From Rutstroemia sp. NJR-2017a BVV2 (lineage: Eukaryota > Ascomycota > Leotiomycetes > Helotiales > Rutstroemiaceae): DNA of 64,000 nucleotides. The first letter of the stretch is position 1. The number at the start of each line of letters is the position of its first letter. A model generated the notes under the pieces. It saw nothing but the letters and a program-made list of their open reading frames with translations. It did no database searches and was not told the origin of the DNA. This document shows, piece by piece, positions 1 to 10,930 of this stretch. The translations under genes were made by a program, and so were the position numbers. The stretch covers positions 744,001 through 808,000 of the forward strand of contig NJPS01000048.1 of the NCBI GenBank assembly GCA_002946415.1, given 5' to 3'.

Positions 1-738
1 GATCTACCACTACTACTGCACACGTACGCACACATACACAGAGAGAGAGAGAGAGAGTCTGTGTTAGAGAGAGAGTCTGTGTTAGAGATGGGGGGGAGTC
101 AAAATAGCTGGCTTTGCTTATAGGTGAATCACTCCGGGAAATAGAATATAACACGTAAAGAAGCACTATATCCAGTTCGCTCAGCTACTTACTTAGTTCC
201 CTATCTATCCGGTTGGTATACATGATACTCATTTATTTCTATATGCAGCTACCATATCCATATCCATGTATACCCGTATATCCCTCTCCCCCTGTTCTCT
301 TTCCAACCCCCATTCCATACACAATAACAATAACAATAGCATAAGTATCTATATATGTATTCGTCTCAGCTCAACTCATCTCTCTCATATGCAAAGTTTA
401 TAAATATAATGCATATGCACAGCTCAACGTTATCCGCCACCTCGCTACCGTTCTCCCCCCCGCCCCCCTCCCCTCCCCCTTCCCCACTAGATCGTTTCAT
501 TCATCATACCAGCACCCCGTATCCAAGCCACCCGAGCCTTCCATTCACCCACAGCACAACACAGCCCCCAACCCCATCGCCAAAAAACAAGAAATCGAGA
601 CACAAACTCCGTGTACCAAAACCCGGAACCCTTCCCAGCCTATCCGTCTGTCTACCTAATCTATAAATACACGTGTAAGTAACACCACACACACACCCAT
701 CTAACACTCTACCTATCTATCCCTCCCATCTACCCCCC
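1..738. other. Intergenic, repeat-rich left end
   Basis: No gene is supported. It holds a GA-rich tandem repeat near the left edge, a C-rich/CT-rich stretch at about 440-490, and AT-rich sequence. Short open frames here are low-complexity (Pro/Ser) and resemble no family. The right part probably contains the 3' UTR of the IML2-like gene that ends at 739. Confidence 0.6.
40..88. repeat. GA microsatellite with duplicated TCTGTGTTA unit
   Basis: A run of (GA)n at 41-57 is followed by TCTGTGTTA, a shorter GA run, and TCTGTGTTA again, so a compound unit of about 20 bp is repeated imperfectly. It is a simple-sequence repeat and likely polymorphic in length. Confidence 0.85.
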
Positions 739-2920
739 TCAAATCCCCACCAACCCCTTCGCCCGCCTAATCGTAAGCAAACTCGTACTAATCTTAAAGC
801 TCATCCTCGCCTCAAAAACATATGTCTGCGGCCAATTATTCAGCTTCAGCAAGACCTCGTCACAAGCCAAGATCTTTTTCTTATAGTACTCTTTCACATC
901 CACGTCGTCTGGCGGGGTGTCTTTCTCGTGCCAATCAATGCATGCTAGTTCGTAGTATGCTGATGGGAGAGTCCAGTCGTCTTTGAGAGGGCCGCGCGTT
1001 TTGTGGCTAGAGGTAAGGGTTAGTATGATGGGTGAGTCGAATTGAATTGATTGATGTGGTGAAGGAGATAATGCTGTACATACCGTTCTGAATCGATGAG
1101 TTCTTCTTTTAGAACTGTCCTCGATTCGGCCCATTTCCCCATATTTCGTAGCATACATGCACGGAGTAGATGTGTGATGGCTCTATCATCTTCATCTTCA
1201 TTACATTTCTCCGGATACGTCATCCTGTCATCCTGCAAACAGACCATAGACCTCTCAAGTTGCTCTGCAGCGGATTTCTTAACGCCATTCCAGAAATAGA
1301 TCATCTCTACATATGGACTGGGCCCGATCGCATCAACGAGATCCACGCCCCAGGCTTTAGCGCGGGCTTCCCATTTCGCAACTTTGGTTACTATGTAAAT
1401 ATCAAAGGGAAGCTGTTTGGCCATGACTTTTTGTTTGCCAGCTAGAGGAGGTGCTTTGAGCAAATGCTCTGCCGCTTTTTCTTTGTATCCTTGGGCGGCT
1501 TTTGGATCTGTGAGACGGTTGTCGCGGTAGAGCTCGAGGTATGAGCATCCTGTTAGGTAGGCATATAGTGTTGGACTCCATGAGCTCAATTCTCCACACT
1601 TGATCCATGCTTGCGCTGCCGCATCGTAGTCGTGGATGAATAATGTGGTCAGAGCTTGCTCGAAGGTGTTGATCATGGCTATCTGCTTCATTTCACTTCG
1701 GGAATTTTCCTCGATGATTGCCAAGGCCGCTTTCAGATTCTTGTTGTAGGACAACATTCGAGCTTCCTCGAGTTTCCACAGTCTGGAATCAGGATGTCGG
1801 ATTCTCATTTCAGCAAGAAGCGCTTCGCATCTCTTTTTCGGATAACCAGTGAGGTTGTTATCGGCACCAGCATCTGTAGGTAGAATATCACAAAATCCCA
1901 CAAGGCCGTTATAAAACCCAAGCAGTACAATAGCTGCAATTGCACTGTTGAAGTTGGGGTACCTTGTTGCTTGCCATAACAACTTTGTTCCGCGTTCTCG
2001 GTCTCCCTTGAATCCAACAATGTACAGAATCTTGTTGAACACTGGATTTTCAATCATAGAGAAGACTAGGAGGAGTAGCCCACAGCATAATCGTGTTCCC
2101 GAGTGTATGAAAATATCGGTATGAGTGGTGAATACCCTTGCAGCAAGCTCAGGGTCTACATCGAAAGGATTTGTGACAGAAGGTGGTGAGGGCGGCCTCG
2201 ATACGTCGGGAAATTCGCCGTTAAAGTCCTCCTCATTTTCATCAAGCCCATCGACTGAAAGGTTTGCTGTCTCGTGCGTAATATCATCAAGCGTAGCCTT
2301 TGGAGCTGGAGTAGCCTTTCGGCTTGACTGAGTCGACGCGAGCGAGGTGGTACTCGAATTCGCAACCTTCTCCAAGTATTTTGTTTCTATATCCAATATC
2401 CCATCTAATGTAAGATACGCCTTTCTCAGTTTATAGAAACCCTTAACAGCCTCCGTTATGCTTCCGCTGAGGACCGCCGTGATTGCGCTCGTCAATTGAG
2501 CCCTGCGAGTACCTGACGTCAGCCTTCAGCCCAAAATTCACCAACACACACGACAACTTACACAGAATAGCACAGCAAGTACTCCGTTCCCTGAGGGTAT
2601 ATGGCAGATTGGAAAGCAGTCGGTTCTTTCTGAGCCTTCTTCATATCATCCCAGCTCTTAGTTTCTGCCTCCAACAAGATTGCTGATGCCTCTTTCAACA
2701 ATTCCTTCTCTACTCCCAGCATCGCAGATATGAACCCTGATATGCCTCTTCCCAAATGATGGTATGAGGAGTCCTGAGTTCGCAGTAATTTGTCCGCTTC
2801 CGCAATGTCGTCGTTTAGAAGTTTGAGCATCGCGTGCTCTACATCCTTCAGGTGCTGTTCTTCGTCGGCCGCAACCATAGTCGGCGTTGCCTTTACGGCA
2901 GATCTAAACCATCGGCTCAT
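739..2920 (-). CDS. IML2-like TPR protein (DUF3808 family)
   Basis: Exons 2920-2562, 2502-1084 and 1006-739 join in phase to give 681 residues. The protein matches the fungal IML2 / TTC39 family: an N-terminal helical part (residues 1-120), a low-complexity Ser/Asp/Glu linker at about 145-200, the family core with a VGFKGDRERG-like motif near residue 255, then helical repeat pairs to the C-terminus. Yeast Iml2 associates with mitochondria and lipid droplets and takes part in inclusion-body clearance; that role is family knowledge and is not shown here. Introns of 59 and 77 nt have GTAAGT and GTATGT donors. It is divergent from SEM1. The start at 2920 is the first ATG before a conserved helical N-terminus. 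The family assignment is firm; the exact cellular role is not. Confidence 0.88.
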
Positions 2921-3766
2921 CTTGGTAATCTGGTTCTTATTCGTAGAGGGAGATGGTATTCGTTTGCACTTCTAGAAGGTCTGACGACCTCAGCTGGTAA
3001 GAGACGGTTGACCATGGGCTTCCACAGGACTAAACTCGAACTTATAAAGAAGTCGAAACACCAATCCTGTCAACAAGCTTAGGCAGGTCTATCGAGAGCT
3101 TGGACGGTGCCCAATTTACGATTAATGGCAGATAGTTATGTTGGTGAAACAAGAGTTGATGGAAAGCCCAACCCAACTCGGCCGGAGATCGCGGGGCAGA
3201 TAGAATGCAGGCGGTGATAGCCTGGACTTAGGGTAAAGATGATGTAAGAAAAGTGACGCAGAACAATTCTTCTAGGGGAAAGTGCCTTTTATAAAATATG
3301 AAGTTGTATCAATGTATCTATGTATCTATAAATACCAATCAAAGAGATAAACGCAGTACGAAAGAAAGGAAGAGTCTGTGAGAAAGTCTGTGAATGATGA
3401 CGAGACACCCGTAAACACTAACCCAAAACTTACAACATGCAAACACCAGAAGCAACAGGAGAACTAGACCAATTTGTTGGGTGAGTAGCCTTCTTCCCTT
3501 CCAGTACGCTTCGGCACGCCCAAGCTCAAGGCTAGACTCCACCAAAGACCTCAGTTGTGGCGGCAAGGCTAAATTATTGTTTCCGTTCCGGCGCCTCATC
3601 AAGAACCTTACTGTACAGTTCGAGTTATTCTGCGAATCTCTATCAAAGAAACCCAGAAACAAACCATCAACACTCCCACCACCCACCTGCCTATATCGTC
3701 CATCACTCGACACCTCTGTACGATACCGAAGAACACACACAAAAGAAAAACCAGAAAGAACCCACC
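2921..3766. promoter_or_regulatory. Shared upstream region of IML2-like gene and SEM1
   Basis: This divergent interval of about 850 bp lies between two start codons. A TATAAATA element is seen at 3327-3334, but it is more than 400 bp from the SEM1 ATG and over 400 bp from the other start, so I do not assign it to either gene. Open frames in both directions have no recognisable protein content. Confidence 0.5.
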
Positions 3767-4226
3767 ATGTCCGCAGCACCAGCCTCCGGTGCGGTCCCAA
3801 CAGCCAAAGCCACCACCAACGATAAATCAACTGCTGGCGAATCGGCCAAGGATCAGAAACCCGCCACTACATTGGAGGAAGACGACGAGTTTGAAGATTT
3901 CCCCGTCGAGAGTACGATTCCCTTCTGCTCCCTCTTTCCTTGCATTGCAAGCTCTGCCGTTGCCAGTCTACGTTTACATGATTAGAGAATGCCAATGCTG
4001 ACATATCCATCAACTCTCCAGACTGGTCGAAAGAAGACACAGAGGTAGCAGGCGACAGCACACATCTGTGGGAAGAGAGTTGGGATGATGATGATACGAG
4101 TGAAGACTTCTCGGCGCAGTTGAAGTATGCCTTTCCCCGTCCGTTCCACTGGTCTGCCCAATGCGGTGCTAATATTCTTCTGATAGGGAAGAGCTGAAGA
4201 AGGTTGAGGCGAACAAGAAAAGATGA
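3767..4226 (+). CDS. SEM1: 26S proteasome lid subunit SEM1/DSS1
   Basis: Exons 3767-3911, 4022-4124 and 4187-4226 give 95 residues, the usual SEM1 size. The hallmark is two acidic/aromatic blocks: DDEFEDFPVENW (about residues 38-49) and HLWEESWDDDD (about 63-73), followed by a short C-terminal helix ending in KKVEANKKR. SEM1 is an intrinsically disordered acidic protein that tethers lid subunits of the 26S proteasome. In fungi it is also part of the TREX-2 mRNA export complex and other PCI complexes. The first exon ends inside the first acidic block (phase 1, GTACGA donor); introns are 110 and 62 nt. All junctions were chosen because only they restore the conserved WSxEDT and DDDxxEDF segments in frame. 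Confidence 0.95.
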
Positions 4227-4561
4227 GGAGTCGAAGGGTTTGGATCTCGGCCTCAAATACTATGATGCGCTTGGTTCCAATCGATGACGAAACTCGGTAT
4301 GGACTTGAGGGGCATCCCTTCAAAGTACAAGTACAAGCACAGCATCACGATGCTTCTTGACTATCAGTAGACAGTTTACTAGAGCTTGATAGCATTCAAT
4401 GGATTACAGATGATTGGCAAATCTACAACTAATTTTTTCTTCTTATTTCCCCATTCCAATTGAGAAGTCCAAGTTTCGTGCTATATCCCATTATAGACTG
4501 GACTTATTTGGACGGTCTGAATGCCATCAGAACCCGGCCATCAGGATTGAAACCTCCATAT
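4227..4561. other. Short convergent interval between SEM1 and PGK1
   Basis: About 335 bp holding the 3' ends of two convergent genes. Nothing else is recognised; the T-rich stretch near 4432-4445 may belong to 3' UTR sequence. Confidence 0.5.
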
Positions 4562-5959
4562 TTACTTACTCGACAAGGCAGTGACACCTGGGAGGTCTTT
4601 GCCCTCGAGCAACTCAAGGGAAGCTCCACCACCAGTAGAGACGTGGCTAAGCTTGCTCTCAACACCGTACTTAGCAGCAACAGTTGCAGTGTCACCACCA
4701 CCAATAATGACAATCTTTCCGGCCTGTGCAGCATCAACGGCAGCATCGAGCGTGGCCTTGGTGCCCTTGGCGAAAGCGTCGAACTCGAAGACACCTGGAG
4801 GACCGTTCCAGAGGATGGTCTTAGATTCATCAATTGCCTTCTTGTAGAGTGCGATACTCTTCTCTCCACAGTCGAGACCCATCCATCCATCTGGGATACC
4901 CTCCTCATCGGTAGCAGTTCCGGTCTTAGCGTCCTTGGCGAAGTTGTCTGCAGTAATGTAATCGCATGGCAAGACGAGTTCAACATTGTTCTTCTTGGCC
5001 TTCTCGACAAGGTCCTTAACGGTCTTGCTTCCAGCTTCATCGAACAGACTGTTTCCAATCTTGACGTTCTCCAATGTCTTCTTGAAAGTGAATGCCATAC
5101 CACCACAGACAATCAGCTTGTCGACCTTTCCGAGAAGGTTGTCAATCAGTTGAATCTTATCGGAGACCTTGGCGCCTCCGAGGATGGCCAAGAATGGTCG
5201 TTGAGGGTTCTCCAGAGCCTTGGCGAAGTACTCGAGTTCCTTCTTCATGAGGAAACCAGATGCCTTTTGTGGAAGATCAACACCGACCATGGAGCTGTGA
5301 GCTCTGTGAGCAGTTCCGAAAGCATCGTCTTGTGAACCATCAGCCTCTCAACTACAAACATAAGACATTTTGCTCATCCAGTGTAGACTTACTGATATAG
5401 ATATCTCCCAGAGCTGTCAATCCCTTTCTGAACTCATCCACCTTGGCTTTATCAGCCTTGACCTTCTTTCCCTCAGCATCCTTTGAGCTTCCCTCCTCTT
5501 CGGCGTGGAATCTCAAGTTCTCCAAAAGAACGACTTGTCCGCCGTTGGCCTTGTTGACAATCTCCTCAACCTCTGGTCCGACACAATCCGGAGCCATCTC
5601 AACCTTCTTGCCGCCCAACAACTTCTCCAATTCTGGAACAACCGGCTTCAGGGAGTATTTCGCATTAGCCTTTCCATCTGGTCGTCCCAAATGTGACATC
5701 AGGATAACAGCTTTGGCGCCGTTGTCAATGGCATATTTGATGGTTGGTACTGCTCCCGCAATACGCTGGTTGTTGGTGATGTTCTTATCGGAGTCGAGAG
5801 GTACATTGAAATCAACCTAAAAGTGCCAGAGAATGCATTAGTCTGAGGGGTCCGTTTGGAAGAGTGGTTGGGAAAATTTGATAGTGGGCTTACGCGGATC
5901 AAGACGCGCTTGTCTTTCAAGTCGACATCAGTGATTGAGAGTTTGTTAGAAAGAGACAT
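4562..5959 (-). CDS. PGK1: Phosphoglycerate kinase
   Basis: Exons 5959-5894, 5816-5393 and 5328-4562 encode 418 residues, the normal length. It carries out the ATP-forming step of glycolysis, 1,3-bisphosphoglycerate + ADP to 3-phosphoglycerate + ATP, in the cytosol. Visible signatures are VDFNVPLD (residues 23-30), SHLGRPDG (63-70), [22 protein letters not shown] just after the second intron, GGAKVSDK, and the nucleotide-binding GGGDTAT (about 373-379) and [14 protein letters not shown] near the C-terminus. Codon use is strongly biased, as expected for a very highly expressed gene, and this creates long spurious antisense frames. Introns of 77 and 64 nt have GTAAGC and GTAAGT donors. Assignment is certain. 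Confidence 0.98.
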
Positions 5960-6563
5960 TGTCGCAAGTTCGATAGGAAGCCTTTGAGAAAATGTACAGA
6001 GTGAAAGTCGGGTTTCTTAAGATCTCAAGTGGTATGAGATTAAGAAGAAAAGCAAAGCGGGACGTGGGTTGAGGTTTGATTATGCCCCTCTATCTGATTT
6101 TGGTGGGGTGATTTGTTAGAGCTTCTCGGCAACCTGAGTCCGTGACAATGTTGAATCATGTCATAGGCAGGTGGGTGGAGTGGGGTGCGGTCCTTTTATA
6201 GACAAGATAGAAAGCGCAATTGTCATAACTCATAACGATTATGGAACTCCGGTATATACGAGACTCGCACACGCGGTGATACAACGCATAGATGGAAGAC
6301 CGGAAGCACATAGCTATAAATTGGCTTTCCAATATGTGTACATGTTATCTATGAAGTCAGGATATTTCTGAGATACCCCCGCCCCAACCCAGAATACCCA
6401 GCACCGAAACGCCCTCTTTACAATGTTTCACACGATACTGCTAAGGAAATTCGTGGACAGTTATATATCCATCATAACGTGTTTGGGTTTAGCAAGCCTC
6501 CAACTCCTTTCCTTCCCAATGCTGTAGTTCCGTCCTTCCATGCCCTATATCATATAGTAGAAT
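5960..6563. promoter_or_regulatory. PGK1 upstream region and 3' flank of the Mpv17-family gene
   Basis: About 600 bp between two same-strand genes. The part next to 5960 must contain the strong PGK1 promoter; I see no unambiguous TATA box. No coding content is recognised. Confidence 0.5.
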
Positions 6564-7388
6564 TTACGCAAGTTGAATGTTGGGGGATACTGGAGCAGAG
6601 CGAACTTCCATAGCATCTTCGGCAGCATTAGACAGAGAAAGGTAGGCTGTCCAAGCTATACCAACTGTCGAAACAAACGGCTATAAGATAATTAGTAAAT
6701 AGATTCGTTGGCAATTTGGCTATGATAGATCAAACATACCAGCTGGAATTGAAGCGGCATAAGACGGAAGTTGATAATCTGAACCAAAGGCCAGACCATA
6801 AAGTTGGCCTTGAGTGTCGGCAGATACATGTCTCGTAGCTTGTGACTTACTGCTCTCTTTCCGCCGCCCTCTGCGATAGTCATAACGGTAAAGAAGGTAG
6901 CAATTCCTAAGAGATATCAGCTATGTCCCACTCTATCATAAATGCTGTATATACATACCAACTGGCGCAAATATCAACTGATCGAATGCAACCATTTTAA
7001 TAGCAGGGAACAATCCAGGGTTCTTGCCAAATGGAAATATCCTGGATAGGAATTGGAACCATTTGAACTGAATAGGCGCCATACCAAATCCATACGCCAT
7101 GAATCGAGTTAGTCGCTCAAAGTCAAATGGTGGAGGTAAGACCTTCGAATCGGGAATCAATTCCTGCTCGTGGAAAGGGTCCTTTCTATCCAGTTCGTGT
7201 ATCTCGATGGCCATTCGATCATCCTTCCTCACTCCCCCAGGCTTTCGAACAGCAGCCTGCCTAATCGCCGTTATTGATTGAGCCGTTGTGTCTGCAATAC
7301 CTCCGAGGATGGCGTTGGTGATCATCATCGTCAATATCGGTCGCGCAGCATAGTAGCTGTTGAACTTGGCTGAAAGTCTCGATATCAT
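6564..7388 (-). CDS. Mpv17/PMP22 family membrane protein
   Basis: Exons 7388-6959, 6906-6740 and 6680-6564 give 237 residues. The start reads MISRLSAKFNSYYAARPILT, which matches the family opening (aromatic Y then RPxLT), followed by the conserved NAILGGIADTTAQ segment. Later blocks are FMAYGFGMAPIQFKWFQFL, FDQLIFAPVG spanning intron 1, and the family signature NFMVWPLVQIINFRLMPLQFQ before a C-terminal helix. The family comprises small multi-pass proteins of mitochondrial inner or peroxisomal membranes (yeast Sym1, mammalian Mpv17, PMP22/PXMP2). A charged insertion of about 45 residues (about 45-95) separates helices 1 and 2. Which organelle cannot be read from sequence. A possible upstream exon at about 7550-7598 is discussed in findings. 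Confidence 0.9.
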
Positions 7389-8821
7389 GGCGATTTCTAT
7401 GACAAAAACGACTGCGTGTATGAGAGGCTATCGGTACAGAATATTGTTAGTATCCGAACACCGAAAGTTGTCTTTGTAGAGAACAGACTTCAGACAACAG
7501 AGAGCAGAGAGGAAAGAGGCACCCACAATCCTGCCGTAAATATATTTACTTTGAATCTTGCGCATGAAGCGCCGTCGTTCTATTTCAAAGGGTAGAGGCA
7601 TGTTTGCGGATTTTGATGGCAAAGAGAAAGATAAATCAAAAGAACAGGGCCTTTTGGACCGTGGGTCTGGTGTGTGTGAAATGACGACACAAAGGACAGG
7701 CTCGGCGATCTTCTAACGATTCTTGGTCGCAAAAACCCACAGTCCCGTTTCGCGGGTATGTATGTCTCTACTTCTGCTATGAACGAACAGATAAGAAGAA
7801 AGCTGATCGTAAAAGTTGACCAAGATCGAAAGTGACGGAGGTTAAGAATTGTTTTGAATTATTAAGAAGAGAATAAATAAACGATGAAAGAAGTAGGTCG
7901 TTCGTTTGGCTGACGTTTGCTTGCGACCACACTTCGTCGGCTTCGGCAGAGGGGTACAGCCTCAGGCGGTTTCAGCTACGAATCAAGTTTAGCTTTTTGG
8001 CGATCAATATCAACCAAATATCTCGACTACTTTTTAACTATGATAACCTAACCTCGAAGATTAATGCTCATGCATGTGCTTCACTTCGCAGAAGTATGCC
8101 CCGCCATTTGCTGAGTCAAAATATAGGGATGATGGTGCTCTGGAAAGGCATCTGGCAACCCCAAATATGTAAATGAAGCGCTGGGAAGAGGCTCCTACTT
8201 GATCACTAACACGTCAGCCTATTTCTCATAACTGACATTTCCTAACTGCTACCTGCGCAATTTACGAATAAAGTACTCCGGCTGAACAGACTTTCCGGGG
8301 GTTTCAACGATGCTCTCAAAAGTAAGTTACGATCAGTAGGGGCTGCAATGTAGGTCATGTACGCTGAAACGATGAGCCATCGATGAAGCTACTGCCTGAA
8401 ACCTCGACCTTTTAGCATGACTGTTCTCCTGGCTACAAGTGCCGGAGAGGGATCAGTGTCCACGTGGTACATATATCTCAGACTCTTTTTGCGAGTCCAG
8501 CTTCCGTGTGCTGGATGCAGTCACTCCGGCCATCAAATTCTCCCTTGAACACTGCCGCACAATGGCCCTATGAGAATGGGGAATAGCAAACAAGTTGGCC
8601 TCACGCTGGTAGGAACAGATACTTATGGAAGACGTTAAGCAAGGCGAGATGATTGCTTCTTAACGACATGTTGTTCTATTTCTCGAAAGCTCCACAATAC
8701 ACTAGATCACCGATTTCTGATATCATCCCAAAACATATCCTCAAAATACCTAAAGGCTCTCGACCACGCCATCTCTCATTCCAGCTCAAAGCAACGCCAA
8801 GACATCGTGTGAATTCAATAT
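7389..8821. other. Intergenic region between Mpv17-family gene and secreted-protein gene
   Basis: About 1.4 kb. The left 250 bp is the promoter/5' leader of the Mpv17-family gene and contains a 64-codon frame (7428-7622) that may be a leader ORF. The rest has no recognisable coding sequence, repeat or RNA gene. Confidence 0.5.
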
Positions 8822-9403
8822 CTAACAGTTGAATGTCGCATAGCAAAGGAATGTCCCATCACTCTCGATTGCACACCACCAGCCCGGGTTCCCGCCTCCA
8901 CCAACTCCATAATTGCCGCCAGCATAATCGAACGAAGGCGAGGCAGTAGGGCTGTTGCTATATCCCACCACAACATAAGGTAACTGCGAGTTCAAGTTCC
9001 AAGTTTTCCAAAGAGGAAGACCAGTTGTACCGCCGATGACATTGCATTGAGAGTTGAAGATCCAGGCATCCTGGACAGGATTGCTATTAGCCGGTTGGCA
9101 TTTTGTCACAAGTTGGCAGACACCTGGAGATTGGTTACCACAAGGTGGTGCATTAGGTGGTCCTGGCGATGAAGGTGGGCTGGTTGACGGTGTACTGGTT
9201 GGCGGTGGCGGTGGAGAAGAAGTAGTCGCTGGAGGAGCTGGAGGAGAAGAGGTGGTTGGTTGAGGGGAAGAACTGGCTGGAGGTACGGATGAAGCCGAGC
9301 AAAGAGCAGCTCGTTTGATATGGCGACGAGCCGCGACCGGACTCTCGCTCGCAAAAAGTAAGAAAATTGCGAATATGGTGACGAAGTACTTGAAGTGTTG
9401 CAT
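8822..9403 (-). CDS. Secreted Pro/Ser/Thr-rich protein with 8-Cys domain, unknown function
   Basis: An intronless gene of 193 codons. Residues 1-25 form a typical signal peptide (charged start, hydrophobic FVTIFAIFLLFA core). It is followed by a dibasic segment RRHIKR (about 26-31) that looks like a Kex2-type processing site. Residues about 35-85 are a low-complexity Pro/Ser/Thr linker, likely O-glycosylated. The C-terminal part of about 105 residues is Gly/Asn/aromatic-rich with seven cysteines (eight in the whole protein), including GWWCAIES and a terminal FNC. I do not recognise the fold. Size, secretion and Cys content fit a cell-wall-associated protein or an effector candidate, but this is inference. 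It lies 1.5 kb from the GH53 gene in divergent orientation. Confidence 0.8.
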   Translation of the reverse strand: MQHFKYFVTIFAIFLLFASESPVAARRHIKRAALCSASSVPPASSSPQPTTSSPPAPPATTSSPPPPPTSTPSTSPPSSPGPPNAPPCGNQSPGVCQLVTKCQPANSNPVQDAWIFNSQCNVIGGTTGLPLWKTWNLNSQLPYVVVGYSNSPTASPSFDYAGGNYGVGGGGNPGWWCAIESDGTFLCYATFNC

Positions 9404-10930
9404 TTCGACTGTTTGCTTAAGAATGTGGCTATAGTTTTTGCATCAGCGTTTCATAATCCACATGTCTTTCCATTTTCAAGTCTTACTTGATAAGTTTTAA
9501 TAACGATAGGTCGGAGTGATAGATTGAGAATTCTTTCACAGCGAAGTTGATTGTGAAATGCTTTGCCTGGATTTGCACTCTGCTCTTTTGAGTCGCAAGT
9601 GTATATGTATTTAAGACCGCTCTTGTATCGGACCATCGAAGTCAAGTGAATACAGTCGCGTTGAAAGCGGGGAATGAGAGGTCATACAGGATCTTAAATC
9701 TCGGATAATAGAGAGTTGAGGGTCTGGAATTCGATATTGCCTAGATTCGAGATGGTGAATTCCTGGCTTTGGGTTGACGTCTGATTAACGAGAGCACATG
9801 TCGTCGTCTTATGACCCAAGACGAGTGGTCTTGAATGCTCCTTCTCTTCCAAACTACAAAAACCCAAGCTCGGCCGGAGTCATTCTTTGCCTTTTGAATG
9901 AATATTCGGCGGCTCTCGGTCTTATGTGTAATGTTTTACATTTCCGACGGAAGTGCGCACGTTGAACAAGTTGCGACGAAATACAGGCTTGATTGTGTAT
10001 TTGTACCCACGAATTCATACTTCTGTACACATGGTGACGAGGCCGTACCTCGTGAGCTTTATCCGTCAACGGTCGCCTGGAGTATGGATACGTTGCTTAT
10101 TGGCGTGGTGGAGTGGCTTGCGACTCTTTCAAATGATTGAATTGATGCCAAGTGTATCAAAGAAACGGTTCGACGACGGCGAACATGCGGCGAAAGGTAA
10201 TAGCAATGGCAATGCCAGTGAGATCGGATTAAATCACGGTCCAGAACAAGCAAGCTTACCACTAGTTGATAAGGATGACCTATCCACAGCTAGCCATTCC
10301 AGCTCGTGTGATGTTTTTGTTTTCCTGGATGAAATACAGGTAAAGTCCAGAGTTGTCGATATGAATCGCAACGCCAGGCAAGCGATCTCCTAGCTCTCAT
10401 ATACCGAGGCTCGAACAACATAATTCTCTTGAGCATATCACTCCACGCAGCTCCATATATTCCCATTCCCATTCCCAAGCAGGAGGTAATCCCCGAGAAG
10501 TCTAAAAACACGTCCATGGCATCATGCCGACCAGGATCACTCGGTGCCGACGACCGATCTTGCATCGGAGCACCCCTCAAATCAGTTTTTCCCCACCAAT
10601 CACAGCATTGGACGAAGGCAAATTCTGGGGAAGCTTCCCCACAATTGAAGTTCGCCGGCTTTCGCAAATTTCGACAAAGACTAAAAATTAACAGTGGCCG
10701 GGAACTGGTAGAGCTTCTGTATGGTGGATTATTTCTTAGAGATGAGGCTTTTAGACCCATTTTGGAAGGTCGGAAAATCTGGTTTCTCCAAACCCGTTGA
10801 TTGATGCGCCTAGATCGTGAGGCTTGGTCGGTCGGCAGTGGGATGACTTTGAGAGTATATATAGAGCTGTGGTTGCCAGAGAAGGCTGTTTTCTTGCCAT
10901 GCTCGAGTAGTCAATTCTTCACACAGAGCC
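9404..10930. promoter_or_regulatory. Divergent upstream region of secreted-protein gene and GH53 gene
   Basis: About 1.5 kb between two genes for secreted proteins, so it could contain shared carbon- or host-responsive control sites. I see a CCAAT motif near 10595 and a TATA element at 10856. A frame at 9953-10393 has no ATG start, no family resemblance and no plausible splice partners, so it is not called. Confidence 0.5.
10856..10864 (+). promoter_or_regulatory. TATA box of the GH53 gene
   Basis: The sequence TATATATAG lies about 70 bp upstream of the ATG at 10931. This spacing suits a core promoter with a short 5' leader and fits an inducible secreted enzyme. Assigned from position and sequence only. 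Confidence 0.6.

Noticed and set aside
40..88. GA-rich repeat as a possible telomeric or subtelomeric sign
   Set aside because: Fungal telomeres are TTAGGG-like; this is an ordinary microsatellite, and the neighbouring gene is a housekeeping gene.
4460..5335. 291-codon open frame on the plus strand
   Set aside because: It lies antisense to PGK1 exon 3. The strong codon bias of PGK1 removes stops on the other strand, and the translated product has no family resemblance.
9953..10393. 146-codon frame on the plus strand
   Set aside because: No ATG start, no recognisable domain, no splice sites that extend it; treated as chance.
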